Assembly (NCBI GenBank): GCA_022841475.1
Contig: JALHRJ010000001.1
Location: 91,440 to 155,439, forward strand
Origin: Cyclobacteriaceae bacterium
GTDB lineage: Bacteria > Bacteroidota > Bacteroidia > Cytophagales > Cyclobacteriaceae
Direction: 5' to 3'
Length of the DNA: 64,000 nt
A model generated the notes under the pieces. That model was not told where the DNA came from and made no database searches. It was given only the letters and a program-made list of their open reading frames with translations. The first letter of the stretch is position 1. Each line of letters starts with the position of its first letter. The position numbers and the translations under genes are program-made. This document shows, in pieces, positions 8,190-16,596 of this stretch.

Positions 8190-9698
8190 CTATTGATCTC
8201 TGAGCTTTAAGAGGAGTTCCTTCGTCAACCCTGATGAGGGACGTGGTGCATCAGGTTCAATAATCTTGCCGGTTTCATCAATTAACATATATCTTGGTAT
8301 TGATGTAAGCAAATAAGATTCTTCTAAAATTTTTAGTTGCTCATCTTGTACGACAATATGCTCGCCGACTCTATCGATGTCTTTTTCAAGAAATTTTTTC
8401 CAGGGTGCAAGCTTTTTATCAATTGATACGAAGAGAAAAACAATATCATCCTTATCATGTAATTCTTTTGCTAATTTTTTTGAGTATGGTAACTCCTCTC
8501 GACAAGGGCCGCACCATGTCGCCCAAAAATCAATATAGATATACTTCCCACTGTAATTACTTAATGATATTTTAGTGCCCTCTGCCGTTAAGCCATAAAA
8601 ATCTTCAAACTTTTGATTTCGCAGATTAGCTAATTTTTCACCATTACTATTGACGACGGTAGTACTCTTTTCATCTAGGGAAACAAAGGAAATCTTATTG
8701 TATTGCTTTTGAAGACCCACAGTATACTTCGAGTTCGGGAACCTCGCCTTGAAGTCATCCCATATTGAATCTAACTCATAGCCTATTCCAGGGGCTTGCA
8801 TCCATAGATGAATGTTTTTTGCCATTAAGTGTTCCTTTATCTTTATTGGATAGTCGCCCCTTTCCAGGACCTTGTTAGTCTTTAATGCCAATTGATAATT
8901 TGGCTTGTCAAGATTTTTCGCATCTATGAGAGGATTATGAATTTCTTCTTGCAAATAATAAAAGAGTAGCCCTTGATAGTCGCTGTCCCCAATGTTATAA
9001 AGGAGGGTGTCCTTAAGTAAGTTGGCGGATGCGAATTTTAGCTCTGCTGGTGGGCTGAAATCCTCATATACTCCTTTTTCTTTATTATCATAATACTGTT
9101 GTAAAAATGCTGAGTTGTGCAAATAGAATAAATATTCCTCCTTCAACAGGGCATATTCCAGTTGATGAAATTTTTGTAGAATTGCAATATCACTATCTGA
9201 GGCTGCAACCTGTTTTATATAAGTTTCCATAAACTTTTTAGACACAATTTCTAACGAATCAACTTTTTTAATGAATGCGGTCTCATCTTCTGATTTAAGA
9301 GCAGCTTTAATTTCATTGCTGACAAGTGTTTTATTCCGAAGTAAATAATTGTTAATCACTGCACCGTCACCTTCAAAAAATGATTCATTTGAATCCTTTG
9401 AGAAAAGTTTCATCTTATTGCCTGGTTCTAAATAGACTTTGTAGTAGACATCATTGACGTGAATAGATGTCATGAGTGGTTTAGACAAATTGATACGTAT
9501 TGTTTTGTCTTTTGAAGGATCTAAGGTGATTTGTAACAAAGTATCTATTTCCCATATGGATAGGTGAAAAATCCCTACCGCGATCGAATCGGCATTTTGC
9601 TTTTCAATCACAAGAGTAACTTCATCTGACTTCTCAGTATGGCAACCAAATGCCAAAATACAGATTATGAGAATCCCTATTATTGAAGAAACCTTCAT
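8190..9698 (-). CDS. TlpA/ResA-type thioredoxin-like lipoprotein
   Basis: A 502-residue lipoprotein. The signal peptide ends in lipobox LAFGC (Cys near 19). An N-terminal beta domain of the DUF4369 kind and a helical middle region follow, then a C-terminal thioredoxin fold with the redox motif FWATWCGPC near residues 390-398 and the cis-Pro context TSIPRYMLID. Proteins of this architecture are periplasm-facing thiol-disulfide oxidoreductases. In this operon it probably works with the VKOR-DsbA protein on the six-cysteine peptides, either reducing wrong disulfides or reshuffling them. An intrinsic terminator separates it from the precursor genes upstream. Confidence 0.88.
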   Translation of the reverse strand: MKVSSIIGILIICILAFGCHTEKSDEVTLVIEKQNADSIAVGIFHLSIWEIDTLLQITLDPSKDKTIRINLSKPLMTSIHVNDVYYKVYLEPGNKMKLFSKDSNESFFEGDGAVINNYLLRNKTLVSNEIKAALKSEDETAFIKKVDSLEIVSKKFMETYIKQVAASDSDIAILQKFHQLEYALLKEEYLFYLHNSAFLQQYYDNKEKGVYEDFSPPAELKFASANLLKDTLLYNIGDSDYQGLLFYYLQEEIHNPLIDAKNLDKPNYQLALKTNKVLERGDYPIKIKEHLMAKNIHLWMQAPGIGYELDSIWDDFKARFPNSKYTVGLQKQYNKISFVSLDEKSTTVVNSNGEKLANLRNQKFEDFYGLTAEGTKISLSNYSGKYIYIDFWATWCGPCREELPYSKKLAKELHDKDDIVFLFVSIDKKLAPWKKFLEKDIDRVGEHIVVQDEQLKILEESYLLTSIPRYMLIDETGKIIEPDAPRPSSGLTKELLLKLRDQ

Positions 9699-9734
9699 TA
9701 TTATTATCTTGTTAGTAGAATCACCGGCGATTAA

Positions 9735-9771
9735 TAAAAAAAATGTAGCTGCCCCAATTCGAGACAGCTAC
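9735..9771 (-). terminator. Terminator between peptide precursor and export genes
   Basis: On the minus strand the stem GTAGCTG/CAGCTAC with a 13-base loop is followed by A then TTTTTTTT. It lies 10-45 bases after the stop of the precursor gene and before the thioredoxin-like lipoprotein gene. It would let precursor mRNA be made in excess, with export genes expressed by read-through. Confidence 0.75.
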
Positions 9772-9781
9772 TTTAATTTTC

Positions 9782-9982
9782 CTAACTTCCACAGTCCACA
9801 ACAGTGGAATCTTTAACGCACTTACACGCTAGGCCATGGTGGGGACTACTGTAGCAGTTATTAGTAGTCCCATTAGCGTTCTTACAGGTATGAATGGAAC
9901 AACCACTCCCTGCCATTATACCTCTCATTTCTTCACGGCTAAGCACATCCTTGATGTTTTTTAGACTCATCTTTGTTTTCAT
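9782..9982 (-). CDS. Six-cysteine peptide precursor with GSG leader (1)
   Basis: A 66-residue peptide from the ATG at 9982; the frame stays open further upstream, but the leader match to the neighbouring precursor fixes the start. The leader MKTKMSLKNIKDVLSREEM...IMAGSG is the Bacteroidota type that ends in a double-glycine-like AGSG, cut by C39 peptidases. The predicted core of about 37 residues begins with Cys and contains six Cys spaced C-x4-C-x9-C-x9-C-x-C-x8-C. It shares the C-Y, C-x-C-V and D-C positions with the second precursor. Six Cys beside a VKOR-DsbA protein suggests three disulfides, as in a small antimicrobial or signalling peptide. Core function is unknown. Confidence 0.82.
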   Translation of the reverse strand: MKTKMSLKNIKDVLSREEMRGIMAGSGCSIHTCKNANGTTNNCYSSPHHGLACKCVKDSTVVDCGS

Positions 9983-10131
9983 TGATAAATTTAAGTTGTT
10001 TAATTGATACATACAACCTGTTTGCACCTTGCGGTAGGGTACAAGTTCCAATAAAACCCCTGTTTTGGCCAAACAATTTTCTATATCTACTTTTTATTAT
10101 CTCTTAAGAATTTGAATTGAACCATTTGCAT

Positions 10132-10326
10132 TTAAGCAGGGACACAATCCTTCTTTTGACCGTTAGCAACGCAAACACAACGTAGCGCGGTATCTATGTA
10201 GCATGTATTCACGCTAGTCCCTGGACATCTCATACCACATATCCCGGAACCAGCCATAATGGCTTTCATTTCATCCCTGCTTAGAATATCCTTGATATTT
10301 TTCAGGTTCATTTTTTTTGGTTTCAT
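10132..10326 (-). CDS. Six-cysteine peptide precursor with GSG leader (2)
   Basis: A 64-residue peptide. The leader MKPKKMNLKNIKDILSRDEM...IMAGSG is almost the same as that of the other precursor. The core of about 32 residues has Cys spaced C-x3-C-x7-C-x7-C-x-C-x8-C. Six Cys, the C-Y after the third Cys, C-x-C-V and the D-C near the end are conserved between the two while other residues vary, which is what is seen in families of exported bacteriocin-like peptides. It lies 150 bases from its paralogue and upstream of the same export genes. Whether it is antimicrobial, a two-component partner of the other peptide, or a signal is open. Confidence 0.82.
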   Translation of the reverse strand: MKPKKMNLKNIKDILSRDEMKAIMAGSGICGMRCPGTSVNTCYIDTALRCVCVANGQKKDCVPA

Positions 10327-10482
10327 TCTTTTTAGTTTAATGTATTGATAGATAGTATTGCCATTTCATTACTTGTTTATGCCAGATAGTGTAAAAATCG
10401 TTTTGGAAACCTCGGTTTTCGGTCAACGTTACAATCATAAAACGGTGGTTAGAATTTTTGCTGCATTTTCTTAATGTCCTTT

Positions 10483-12075
10483 TCAATTCATTACCACAGC
10501 CATTTCTTTATCTTCCATTTTCACAATATGATTATGCAGTGAGGGAACCATCGCCAGTAAATCTCCAATTCCATATTCTTGTGGCAGTTCATACCCGTTA
10601 ATAATAAAAGTTGGTGTCTGTCTAATTCCTGCCTCATTTATCCAGCGATAGCATTGGGATTCTAAGTGGGCAACCTCAGGCTTATCTGTATCGACGGGGT
10701 ACTTTTCTTTGAACTTCCGCAAATCCCAAATTTTAAACCAATCGTGCACCAGGCTCATGGTATCAACCGCCTCGTTCTCTTTTCCTCTGATGATTTGGTA
10801 CCAAAAGTTTAACAGATGGCTTACACTGTCTGGGTCCTTTCCGCTTTTTACAAACCTCATGGTTAACTGAATGCTTTCAGGATACATAGCCAACAACTGC
10901 GCTACAACTTCATGCCTTAACTTGCAAGGATTACAGTAAAGGTTACTGCATAAAGTAATCTTAATAGGCGCTTTCGGGGAGCCAACTACCATTTCATTTT
11001 CAAACGGCGTATCGTCAAATTTTCTTTGCTTTTGAAGAATTGATAAAAATATCATTGCATTGTGCTTAATCCTGTTGCCTGTGCCTCCTGTTTGACTTAA
11101 CCTTTCATAACGCCCGATAATACCTTTTAGCGCTAATACTATTGCCAGCAAAAACATTCCAATCATGAAAAGAGTAGCTAAAAAGGGAGAACTTATACCC
11201 TGCAGCGTAATAAGACCTTCAGTAAAGGCATAAGCAAATATGCCCGCCTGTCCAAGTAATAGTGCTACCACCAATACACAAAGGCGACACCATGTTTTAG
11301 CGATATAATATTGATAGTAGAGTGAAAAAAAGATTAAGGGAAGGGTAAATAAGCTTAACGCGGAAAGCGTCGAAATTATATGTTCTTGTTTTGTGAGCAA
11401 CGGCCCGAACGCAAGTAGTACGGTTTGAAATAAGAAGTATATTAAGGTCGCATCTGAAAGTTTAATCCCTAAAATCGACACCTCAGAATTCAGTACAACA
11501 TCACAGTCAGTATTTTTACCGGTGGCACAAAAAGCATCTATTGAGGAATAGGTTATACCAAATTGTTTTGCAAAAATAAAATACCCCACACCCAATCCAC
11601 ATAGTGCCAGAGTTAGCAAGGACACGTTCGTCCAGGTAAATGAATCGCTCTGTGATGTCACGACAAGACCCATAAAAACCACACTCGCCAAAAGAGAATA
11701 AATTTTTATCTTTTTTTCATGAGAGTATAAAATATTGTTTTCGGAGTCGGAGGTATTTTTTGCAGTATCTGCCAGTAATATTACACCGCCCCATTGGTCT
11801 AATCGATTGTAATTTTTTCGCAAACTTTCATGGCTATCAATAACAAGAAGTTCACCATTTCCTTTGTCCAAAGGCAATAAATAGGGATAATCAAAATCTG
11901 TCAGGTTATCCTTATCAATTCTTGTTACGCGGTGGTTTATTCCAAGCCTGCTAAAAACATCAGATACACCCAACAATGAAGGAAAATCAGGGTGTGCAGC
12001 AATAAGTTGTTCCACATAGCGCCTTGAAATTGGTATTTTCAAATAACTTAAAAAATCTGCGGCCGCCTTTTCCAT
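10483..12075 (-). CDS. C39-like / VKOR / DsbA-like fusion protein (disulfide generator)
   Basis: A 530-residue membrane protein with three parts. Residues 1-110 resemble a C39 peptidase fold without the catalytic Cys (HPDFPSLLGVSDVF...DYPYLLPL). Residues 125-320 are a VKOR domain with several membrane helices, the loop cysteine pair Cys183/Cys191 (CATGKNTDC) and the active-site CRLC at 263-266. Residues 360-520 are a thioredoxin/DsbA-like domain with CNPC at 381-384 and a cis-Pro context IRQTPTFIINGYELP. VKOR passes electrons from the thioredoxin domain to quinone, so the fusion would oxidise substrate thiols in the periplasm. It is the first gene upstream of the two six-cysteine precursors, so these are the natural substrates. 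The degenerate C39 part may bind the leader peptide. Confidence 0.88.
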   Translation of the reverse strand: MEKAAADFLSYLKIPISRRYVEQLIAAHPDFPSLLGVSDVFSRLGINHRVTRIDKDNLTDFDYPYLLPLDKGNGELLVIDSHESLRKNYNRLDQWGGVILLADTAKNTSDSENNILYSHEKKIKIYSLLASVVFMGLVVTSQSDSFTWTNVSLLTLALCGLGVGYFIFAKQFGITYSSIDAFCATGKNTDCDVVLNSEVSILGIKLSDATLIYFLFQTVLLAFGPLLTKQEHIISTLSALSLFTLPLIFFSLYYQYYIAKTWCRLCVLVVALLLGQAGIFAYAFTEGLITLQGISSPFLATLFMIGMFLLAIVLALKGIIGRYERLSQTGGTGNRIKHNAMIFLSILQKQRKFDDTPFENEMVVGSPKAPIKITLCSNLYCNPCKLRHEVVAQLLAMYPESIQLTMRFVKSGKDPDSVSHLLNFWYQIIRGKENEAVDTMSLVHDWFKIWDLRKFKEKYPVDTDKPEVAHLESQCYRWINEAGIRQTPTFIINGYELPQEYGIGDLLAMVPSLHNHIVKMEDKEMAVVMN

Positions 12076-12127
12076 ATCTGCAAGCTTCTATTTTAATATT
12101 TATCTTCTTTGTGGAATATCTTACATC

Positions 12128-12853
12128 ATGTTCTCTCACGCAAGGACCCCTCCAAAAATGGTTATTGTTTACACCTCCATTTTTAGTTTAATTGTCTGTC
12201 AAATAATAAAAATTGTGGAAAGGAAAGTAAATGTTTTAGTAGCCGATGACCATAAGTTGCTGTGCCAAGCCTTGCAACAACTTCTAATTACAATGCCTTT
12301 TATCAATCATGTTTATATTGCTTATGATGGAAGGCAGGCGCTTGATCAAGTGCAAACGAATCACATCGATTTGGCACTTTTAGATGTTCGTATGCCGGTT
12401 ATGGATGGTCTTCAAGCTGCAGAATACATTTTAAAGAATTACACCAAGACGAAGGTGATTGCAATGACATTTCATGCAGCAGATGCTACCATCGTAGAAA
12501 TATTAAGAATTGGTGTTCATGGAATTTTGTTAAAACAAACCTGCGATTTTTCATCTCTCGAAATGGCCATTTCCCAAGTGATGAGTGGGTTGAACTATTT
12601 TTGTGCTTCCACAGAAAAAGTTTTAAGCCAGAACCTCAAACAATTACAAGAGCCATTGCGGACTCGTTTTACACCTCGCCAATTAGATGTTTTACGGTTA
12701 ACATGCGATGGCAAAACTGCGAAGGAAATAGCTATGTCTCTGAATATAACGAAAGGATCCACCGAGAACTACCGTAAAGAATTATTGCACAAAACCAAAA
12801 CTAGCAACGTAGCAGAATTAGTTAGCTTCGCGATCCGTAATGGCATTGTTTAA
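12128..12853 (+). CDS. NarL/FixJ-type response regulator (LuxR HTH)
   Basis: An orphan response regulator. The receiver starts at VNVLVADDHKLLCQAL, with the phosphoacceptor Asp in LALLDVRMPVMDG and the switch Thr in KVIAMTFHA. The C-terminal LuxR-type HTH is TPRQLDVLRL...KEIAMSLNITKGSTENY. The first 30 codons encode an odd hydrophobic stretch not part of the domain, so translation may really begin at the GTG at 12215 (VERKVNV). It is divergent from the VKOR-DsbA gene, with only 50 bases between them, so it may regulate the peptide cluster. No histidine kinase is encoded nearby, and any signal must come from a kinase elsewhere in the genome. Confidence 0.87.
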   Translation: MFSHARTPPKMVIVYTSIFSLIVCQIIKIVERKVNVLVADDHKLLCQALQQLLITMPFINHVYIAYDGRQALDQVQTNHIDLALLDVRMPVMDGLQAAEYILKNYTKTKVIAMTFHAADATIVEILRIGVHGILLKQTCDFSSLEMAISQVMSGLNYFCASTEKVLSQNLKQLQEPLRTRFTPRQLDVLRLTCDGKTAKEIAMSLNITKGSTENYRKELLHKTKTSNVAELVSFAIRNGIV

Positions 12854-13122
12854 TGCTCCAAAAAAACGTTGAATTTGTAAAATTAATTGTTGGTTAACAC
12901 CCTCCTTATTAACCAAATAGAATTCTGACCTCGTTCAATGGAACATTATAGGGGTTTAAATTCAGTCATTGTGACTGTGAACATGGCCATTCCCTTTTTC
13001 TCTCCCAACTAGGTACCTACTTGTGAACTTCCAATTTCCGGCATTCTAATCTTTGAACAGGTTATTACCCTGCATCCAAGCAGCTCATAAATTGTATTGC
13101 CTTCAAAAAAAAAGAAAAGCTA

Positions 13123-13425
13123 ATGGGAAAAGAAATGCTCGAACCAAGAAGGCTCACTCGTGATGAACTTATCACCCTAGGTGACCTGGAGAATTTTCGC
13201 GTGTCACTGATCAATGAAATAAAAGACCTTCTAAAGTCAAATAGCAATCATGTAGCTAAGCAGTGGCTTCGTTCCTCGGAAGTCCGCAAAATGCTGGGCG
13301 TTTCCGCAGGCACTTTGCAGAACCTGCGCATCAATGGAACGTTGGCCTATACCAAGATAGGAGGCATCGTCTTTTACAAGCATGAGGATATCATCAGGCT
13401 GCTGGAGAAAAATGCTTCCCACTGA
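13123..13425 (+). CDS. HTH DNA-binding protein, excisionase-like (element A)
   Basis: A 100-residue protein. An N-terminal helical region is followed by a MerR/excisionase-type winged HTH: WLRSSEVRKMLGVSAGTLQNL, then RINGTLAYTKIGGIVFYKHEDI with the typical wing. This HTH_17-like fold is common in excisionase and element-control proteins of Bacteroidota. It heads the same-strand module 13.1-17.95 kb, and its stop is three bases from the next start. A paralogue at 51144-51458 occupies the same position in the second module. Roles in excision or in control of the mobilization operon are both possible. Confidence 0.78.
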   Translation: MGKEMLEPRRLTRDELITLGDLENFRVSLINEIKDLLKSNSNHVAKQWLRSSEVRKMLGVSAGTLQNLRINGTLAYTKIGGIVFYKHEDIIRLLEKNASH

Positions 13426-13428
13426 GTC

Positions 13429-13746
13429 ATGGAGCAAATCAAATTTATGCACCTCAAATGTATCATCCAGCGAATGGTCGCTGATCCCCGCATGCGTCCC
13501 GTGCATATTGCGTTATGCCTCGCCCTTTGCCATGCATGGATTGATCAAGGCTTCAATGACCAATATCGAGTTACGCGAAAGCTAATGATGCGCTCTTCAC
13601 ACATTCGATCAATCGCTACCTATCACAAAACAATCAAAGAGCTGCAATCTTTTGGCTATTTCAAATATGCTCCTTCTTATCATCCCCTCCTGGGAAGTGA
13701 AGTCACATTATTGAACTCCAACCCTGTCCTGCATGAGCAACACTAA
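13429..13746 (+). CDS. Conserved mobilization-module protein, winged-helix-like (element A)
   Basis: A 105-residue protein without a family I can name with confidence. The central part (HIALCLALCHAWIDQGF, RVTRKLMMRSSHIRSIATYHKTIKELQSFGYFKYAPSYHP) reads as helices of a winged HTH: a replication-regulator-like recognition helix and a wing with SYHP. A close paralogue (50839-51144) sits at the same place in the second module, sharing SHIRS/SRIRS-FATYHK and APSYHP/TPSYHP. Its end overlaps the primase-like gene by 14 bases. It probably acts with the primase-like protein in element replication or its control. Confidence 0.6.
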   Translation: MEQIKFMHLKCIIQRMVADPRMRPVHIALCLALCHAWIDQGFNDQYRVTRKLMMRSSHIRSIATYHKTIKELQSFGYFKYAPSYHPLLGSEVTLLNSNPVLHEQH

Positions 13747-14755
13747 ACTTTCCTTTGAATCCTCACGACAAATTTCCATTGTCAATTACCTCAGTCGTTT
13801 AGGATTTGAACCAGCTAAAGTGCGCGGTGCCGATCACTGGTATCATTCACCATTTCGGGAAGAACGTGCTCCATCATTCAAAGTCAACGCCCATCTCAAC
13901 CTCTGGTTCGATCATGGCACTGGCGCGGGTGGCAGCATCATCGATCTGGGCATGAAACTCTTCTCTTGTTCACCCCGCGAATTTTTACAACGGCTAACTT
14001 CGGATAACCTGGACATTCCCGGTTCACTATCTGGGGCCATCATCTCCTCACTGGCCGGCAAGCCTTCTGCATCCTTTCCTTCACCCGCCAAACTTTCAGT
14101 ATTGGAAATAACCAAGCTCACCGATAGAGACCTGATCACTTATCTCAACTCCCGAAGTATTCCGATAGACCTTGCTCAGCAATACTGCAAACAAATCAGG
14201 TTTCAGATGAATGAGCGTGAGTATTCGGCCATCGGCTTTCCCAATCAAGCCGGAGCCTGGGAACTGCGCAATCACTGGTTCAAAGGTTCTTCTTCACCGA
14301 AAGACATTTCGCTTGTTCGCATAGGGGATCCGGATATTCACAGGTTTGGAGGTAGTGTGAATAGTGTCAGAAATAAAAAGCTCTCCGTACTCGAAGGCTT
14401 CATAGATTTTCTTTCCGTGGTTCAGCTTAAAAATTCGGAATTCATAACCCTAACGAAAGATTCTGATTTTCTCATTCTCAATTCGCTCCGACTCCTTAAC
14501 CGCATTCAGCCACTTCTTCAACAACACAAGGAAGTAAATCTACTCCTCGATAATGATCAGCCTGCAACAGACGCAAAGGCAATGTTGAAAGATAAAGGTG
14601 TACCATTCATCGATGCTTCAGCACTTTATCTGCCGCATAAAGATGTCAATGAATACCTGGTCGCCTCCAAAGCAACCAAGCAAAGCAAAGTTGAAGAACT
14701 GGAACCGTCTCCACTTTCCAGACGACACCGAAGAAAGACACGCATGAGAATGTAA
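13733..14755 (+). CDS. Toprim primase-like protein (element A)
   Basis: A 340-residue protein related to the N-terminal half of DnaG-type primases found on mobile elements. Residues 15-85 resemble the CHC2 region in fold (YLSRLGFEP, HWYHSPFREERAPSFKVN, WFDHGTGAGGSIIDL), although the zinc ligands are replaced. Residues 195-310 form a Toprim domain with the acidic strand LSVLEGFIDFLSV and the DxD-like LLLDNDQPA. It probably primes lagging-strand or conversion synthesis after transfer, or initiates element replication. It overlaps the preceding gene. A paralogue is at 49916-50842. The C-terminus is basic (RRHRRKTRMRM). Confidence 0.8.
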   Translation: MSNTKLSFESSRQISIVNYLSRLGFEPAKVRGADHWYHSPFREERAPSFKVNAHLNLWFDHGTGAGGSIIDLGMKLFSCSPREFLQRLTSDNLDIPGSLSGAIISSLAGKPSASFPSPAKLSVLEITKLTDRDLITYLNSRSIPIDLAQQYCKQIRFQMNEREYSAIGFPNQAGAWELRNHWFKGSSSPKDISLVRIGDPDIHRFGGSVNSVRNKKLSVLEGFIDFLSVVQLKNSEFITLTKDSDFLILNSLRLLNRIQPLLQQHKEVNLLLDNDQPATDAKAMLKDKGVPFIDASALYLPHKDVNEYLVASKATKQSKVEELEPSPLSRRHRRKTRMRM

Positions 14756-14805
14756 GGCTTCTACCCTTCCTGATAAAATAATTTACAATCATAAATACAT
14801 AGGCC

Positions 14806-15492
14806 ATGAAAAAGAAAATCTATTTCATCACCCAAGCCAAAGGCGGCTCCGGCAAATCTGTACTCGCTTTCATGCTCGCAGAAAAGTACAAGCAGGCTGC
14901 CATTCTCGATCTTGACGATGCCACGACAACCACCCTGAAACAACTTGCCTACCGCAAGCCAGTGAAGGTCTCCTTTCTTGACCCGATCACAAAGCGCATT
15001 GACCGCGGTGCATTCAACAGCCTCTTTGAAAGTGTTACCGAAACCAGCAAAGACCTTTTCATTGCAGACCTTGGGGCCAGTGTAGCCGAACAGCTGCCAA
15101 AGTATTTTTCATTAAACGGAATTGAGACCATTGTTGAATTACTTCAAACAAGCAGCATTCAACTTCAATTGGTTTGTGTTGTCGGTGGTGGCAATATTTT
15201 TAAAGCAACAATGGAATACCTGGATGAACTTGTTCTTGCTGCCGGGGGACGTATTGAAATCATTATTGCCCACAATGGCTTTTATCCTTGTTCTTCCGAA
15301 CAGAGCATTGTACTGCATGATTACGCACAGGCAAACAAACTCTCTTTGATCTCTTTTGACCTGGTCAAAGACAAAGGTGAAATAGCTTTGCGCACCGTAG
15401 AGAATGTACTCAAAGATGGAAACGGTATATCAGCCTTAAGTCCTTTCACAGCCATCTATTTCAAAAGGCCCATAGAAGAATTGGATCTTTAG
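14806..15492 (+). CDS. ParA/MinD-like ATPase (element A)
   Basis: A 228-residue ATPase with deviant Walker A KGGSGKS near residues 11-17 (ITQAKGGSGKSVLAFMLA), the strand AAILDLDDATTTT and the Walker B-like LFIADLGAS. Proteins of this group on Bacteroidota elements are annotated as mobilization or partition ATPases and may position DNA or recruit the relaxosome. No ParB partner is visible. It lies between the primase-like gene and a small membrane protein gene, and the paralogue at 49188-49874 has the same neighbours, so the five genes act as one conserved set. Confidence 0.85.
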   Translation: MKKKIYFITQAKGGSGKSVLAFMLAEKYKQAAILDLDDATTTTLKQLAYRKPVKVSFLDPITKRIDRGAFNSLFESVTETSKDLFIADLGASVAEQLPKYFSLNGIETIVELLQTSSIQLQLVCVVGGGNIFKATMEYLDELVLAAGGRIEIIIAHNGFYPCSSEQSIVLHDYAQANKLSLISFDLVKDKGEIALRTVENVLKDGNGISALSPFTAIYFKRPIEELDL

Positions 15493-15522
15493 TGCAGTCT
15501 CTTAAACTAAATCAATAGCTGT

Positions 15523-16050
15523 ATGGCTATGACTGAAAACGAACAACGTGATTTACGCACCTATTGTGCCTTCCTGCTGAAGGAGTACGGATTTCATTTT
15601 TCACCGGATGATCCTGTTATTCCTGCGCTCTATATTATACATAAAGAGATGCAGCGAAATAACCAAAGTAACAAAGCTCTTGGTGCCATGGTGAAAGAAG
15701 CTGCCTCCCAAATACATCCAAAGGAGATTCATTTCAATGTAGAAGGTGAAGCCTGGAATTTTCAAATGGGAATCACCATTCGGTGGATAGCAGGTGGCAT
15801 CCTCGTTTTACTGCTTTGTGTCGCGGGAAGCTGGCATTGGTCAAATGTTCATGATATACAACAGGCGAGACTAATTATTCAATCTTCGGGAAATATTAAC
15901 AAACTGCGCCAGGCGGTGAAGAAAGAAAAGTCGGGTTCTTTCTTCATCGATTTCACATCGGCAAAGGGCGACTCCGTTAGGTATGCGAAAGACTTTGTGC
16001 GGATCAACTCCAACACGGTGCGGGTGTATCTGGGAAAAGGTTCGGACTGA
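15523..16050 (+). CDS. Single-pass membrane protein of the mobilization module (element A)
   Basis: A 175-residue protein with no family I recognise. The N-terminal soluble domain contains RDLRTYCAFLLKEYGF and YIIHKEMQRNN. One membrane segment (IAGGILVLLLCVAGSWHW, about residues 90-108) is followed by a C-terminal domain ending in VRINSNTVRVYLGKGSD. It resembles mobilization accessory proteins found between parA and mobC in Bacteroidota. A paralogue (48648-49184) keeps both the cytoplasmic motif and the tail TKTVRVFLGK. A likely role is linking the relaxosome or ParA protein to the membrane, or to a coupling protein of a helper conjugative system. Confidence 0.62.
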   Translation: MAMTENEQRDLRTYCAFLLKEYGFHFSPDDPVIPALYIIHKEMQRNNQSNKALGAMVKEAASQIHPKEIHFNVEGEAWNFQMGITIRWIAGGILVLLLCVAGSWHWSNVHDIQQARLIIQSSGNINKLRQAVKKEKSGSFFIDFTSAKGDSVRYAKDFVRINSNTVRVYLGKGSD

Positions 16051-16086
16051 GGTTAAGGATCAGCAGTAAACCAATCATTCAACGTC

Positions 16087-16410
16087 ATGGAGAAAAAATA
16101 CATCGTGCAGTTCCTGAAAGAGAAAAAGCGTGGCGTTTACTCCTTAATCGTAAATACTTATATAGATGTAATCAGCACTATGGGAATCAATATGGCACTC
16201 CACATTATCAAAGATGATCTTGAAAAGGAAACCGGAACATCTGTTGAAATTAATTATTTCAGTCTGGCCAAAGCCGCCGCCAAAGTACCTAAAAAGGTCT
16301 TGAACAAATCAACTTCCTTGGAAACCTCCAAATGGGAATTCAAAGATGCCTACGAAACAAATGATCAAAAATTAATTCCAGGCAGGTTCAAATTAGACCA
16401 ATCAGATTAA
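16087..16410 (+). CDS. Small mobilization-module protein (element A)
   Basis: A 107-residue soluble protein of unknown family. The N-terminal half (MEKKYIVQFLKEKKRGVYSLI) is basic, a central helix follows (HIIKDDLEKE) and the sequence SVEINYFSLAKAAAK precedes a polar tail. A paralogue at 48329-48637 conserves the N-terminus, NYFSLA and the W-E-F-(K/R)-D-A-x-E-T motif near the end. Constant linkage with mobC and the relaxase gene suggests a relaxosome accessory role. It is followed by the candidate oriT hairpin. Confidence 0.55.
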   Translation: MEKKYIVQFLKEKKRGVYSLIVNTYIDVISTMGINMALHIIKDDLEKETGTSVEINYFSLAKAAAKVPKKVLNKSTSLETSKWEFKDAYETNDQKLIPGRFKLDQSD

Positions 16411-16493
16411 AATAATAGCAAATCTTCCAATGACGTTTAAGAAAAGGCAATTAGATCCAATTAGGTTCAGTGATATGATGAGCCTGTTAAATT

Positions 16494-16540
16494 CGGAGCA
16501 AGCAATGTTTCCGCTACGCTTCAACCTGCTTGTCTGGAGG
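16494..16540 (+). other. Candidate oriT (element A)
   Basis: A 47-base stretch upstream of mobC is conserved almost perfectly with the corresponding site of the second module (48184-48230, opposite strand), although the flanking non-coding DNA differs. It contains inverted repeat arms CAAGCA and TGCTTG around the segment ATGTTTCCGCTACGCTTCAACC. An inverted repeat followed by a conserved stretch next to mobC and the relaxase gene is the usual form of an origin of transfer. No nick site can be assigned. Confidence 0.6.
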
Positions 16541-16596
16541 ACACTCACAACTATTTACCACTTCGTTCGATTTTGTAAGCTAATTAATCACCACTT

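Noticed and set aside
9983-10072. N-terminal extension of the first peptide precursor
   Set aside because: The extra 30 residues match nothing and the leader aligns with the second precursor from the ATG at 9982.
12128-12214. First 30 codons of the response regulator as a real membrane segment
   Set aside because: Receiver domains begin at VNVLVADDHK; the hydrophobic codons lie in the divergent promoter region, so a GTG start at 12215 is at least as likely.
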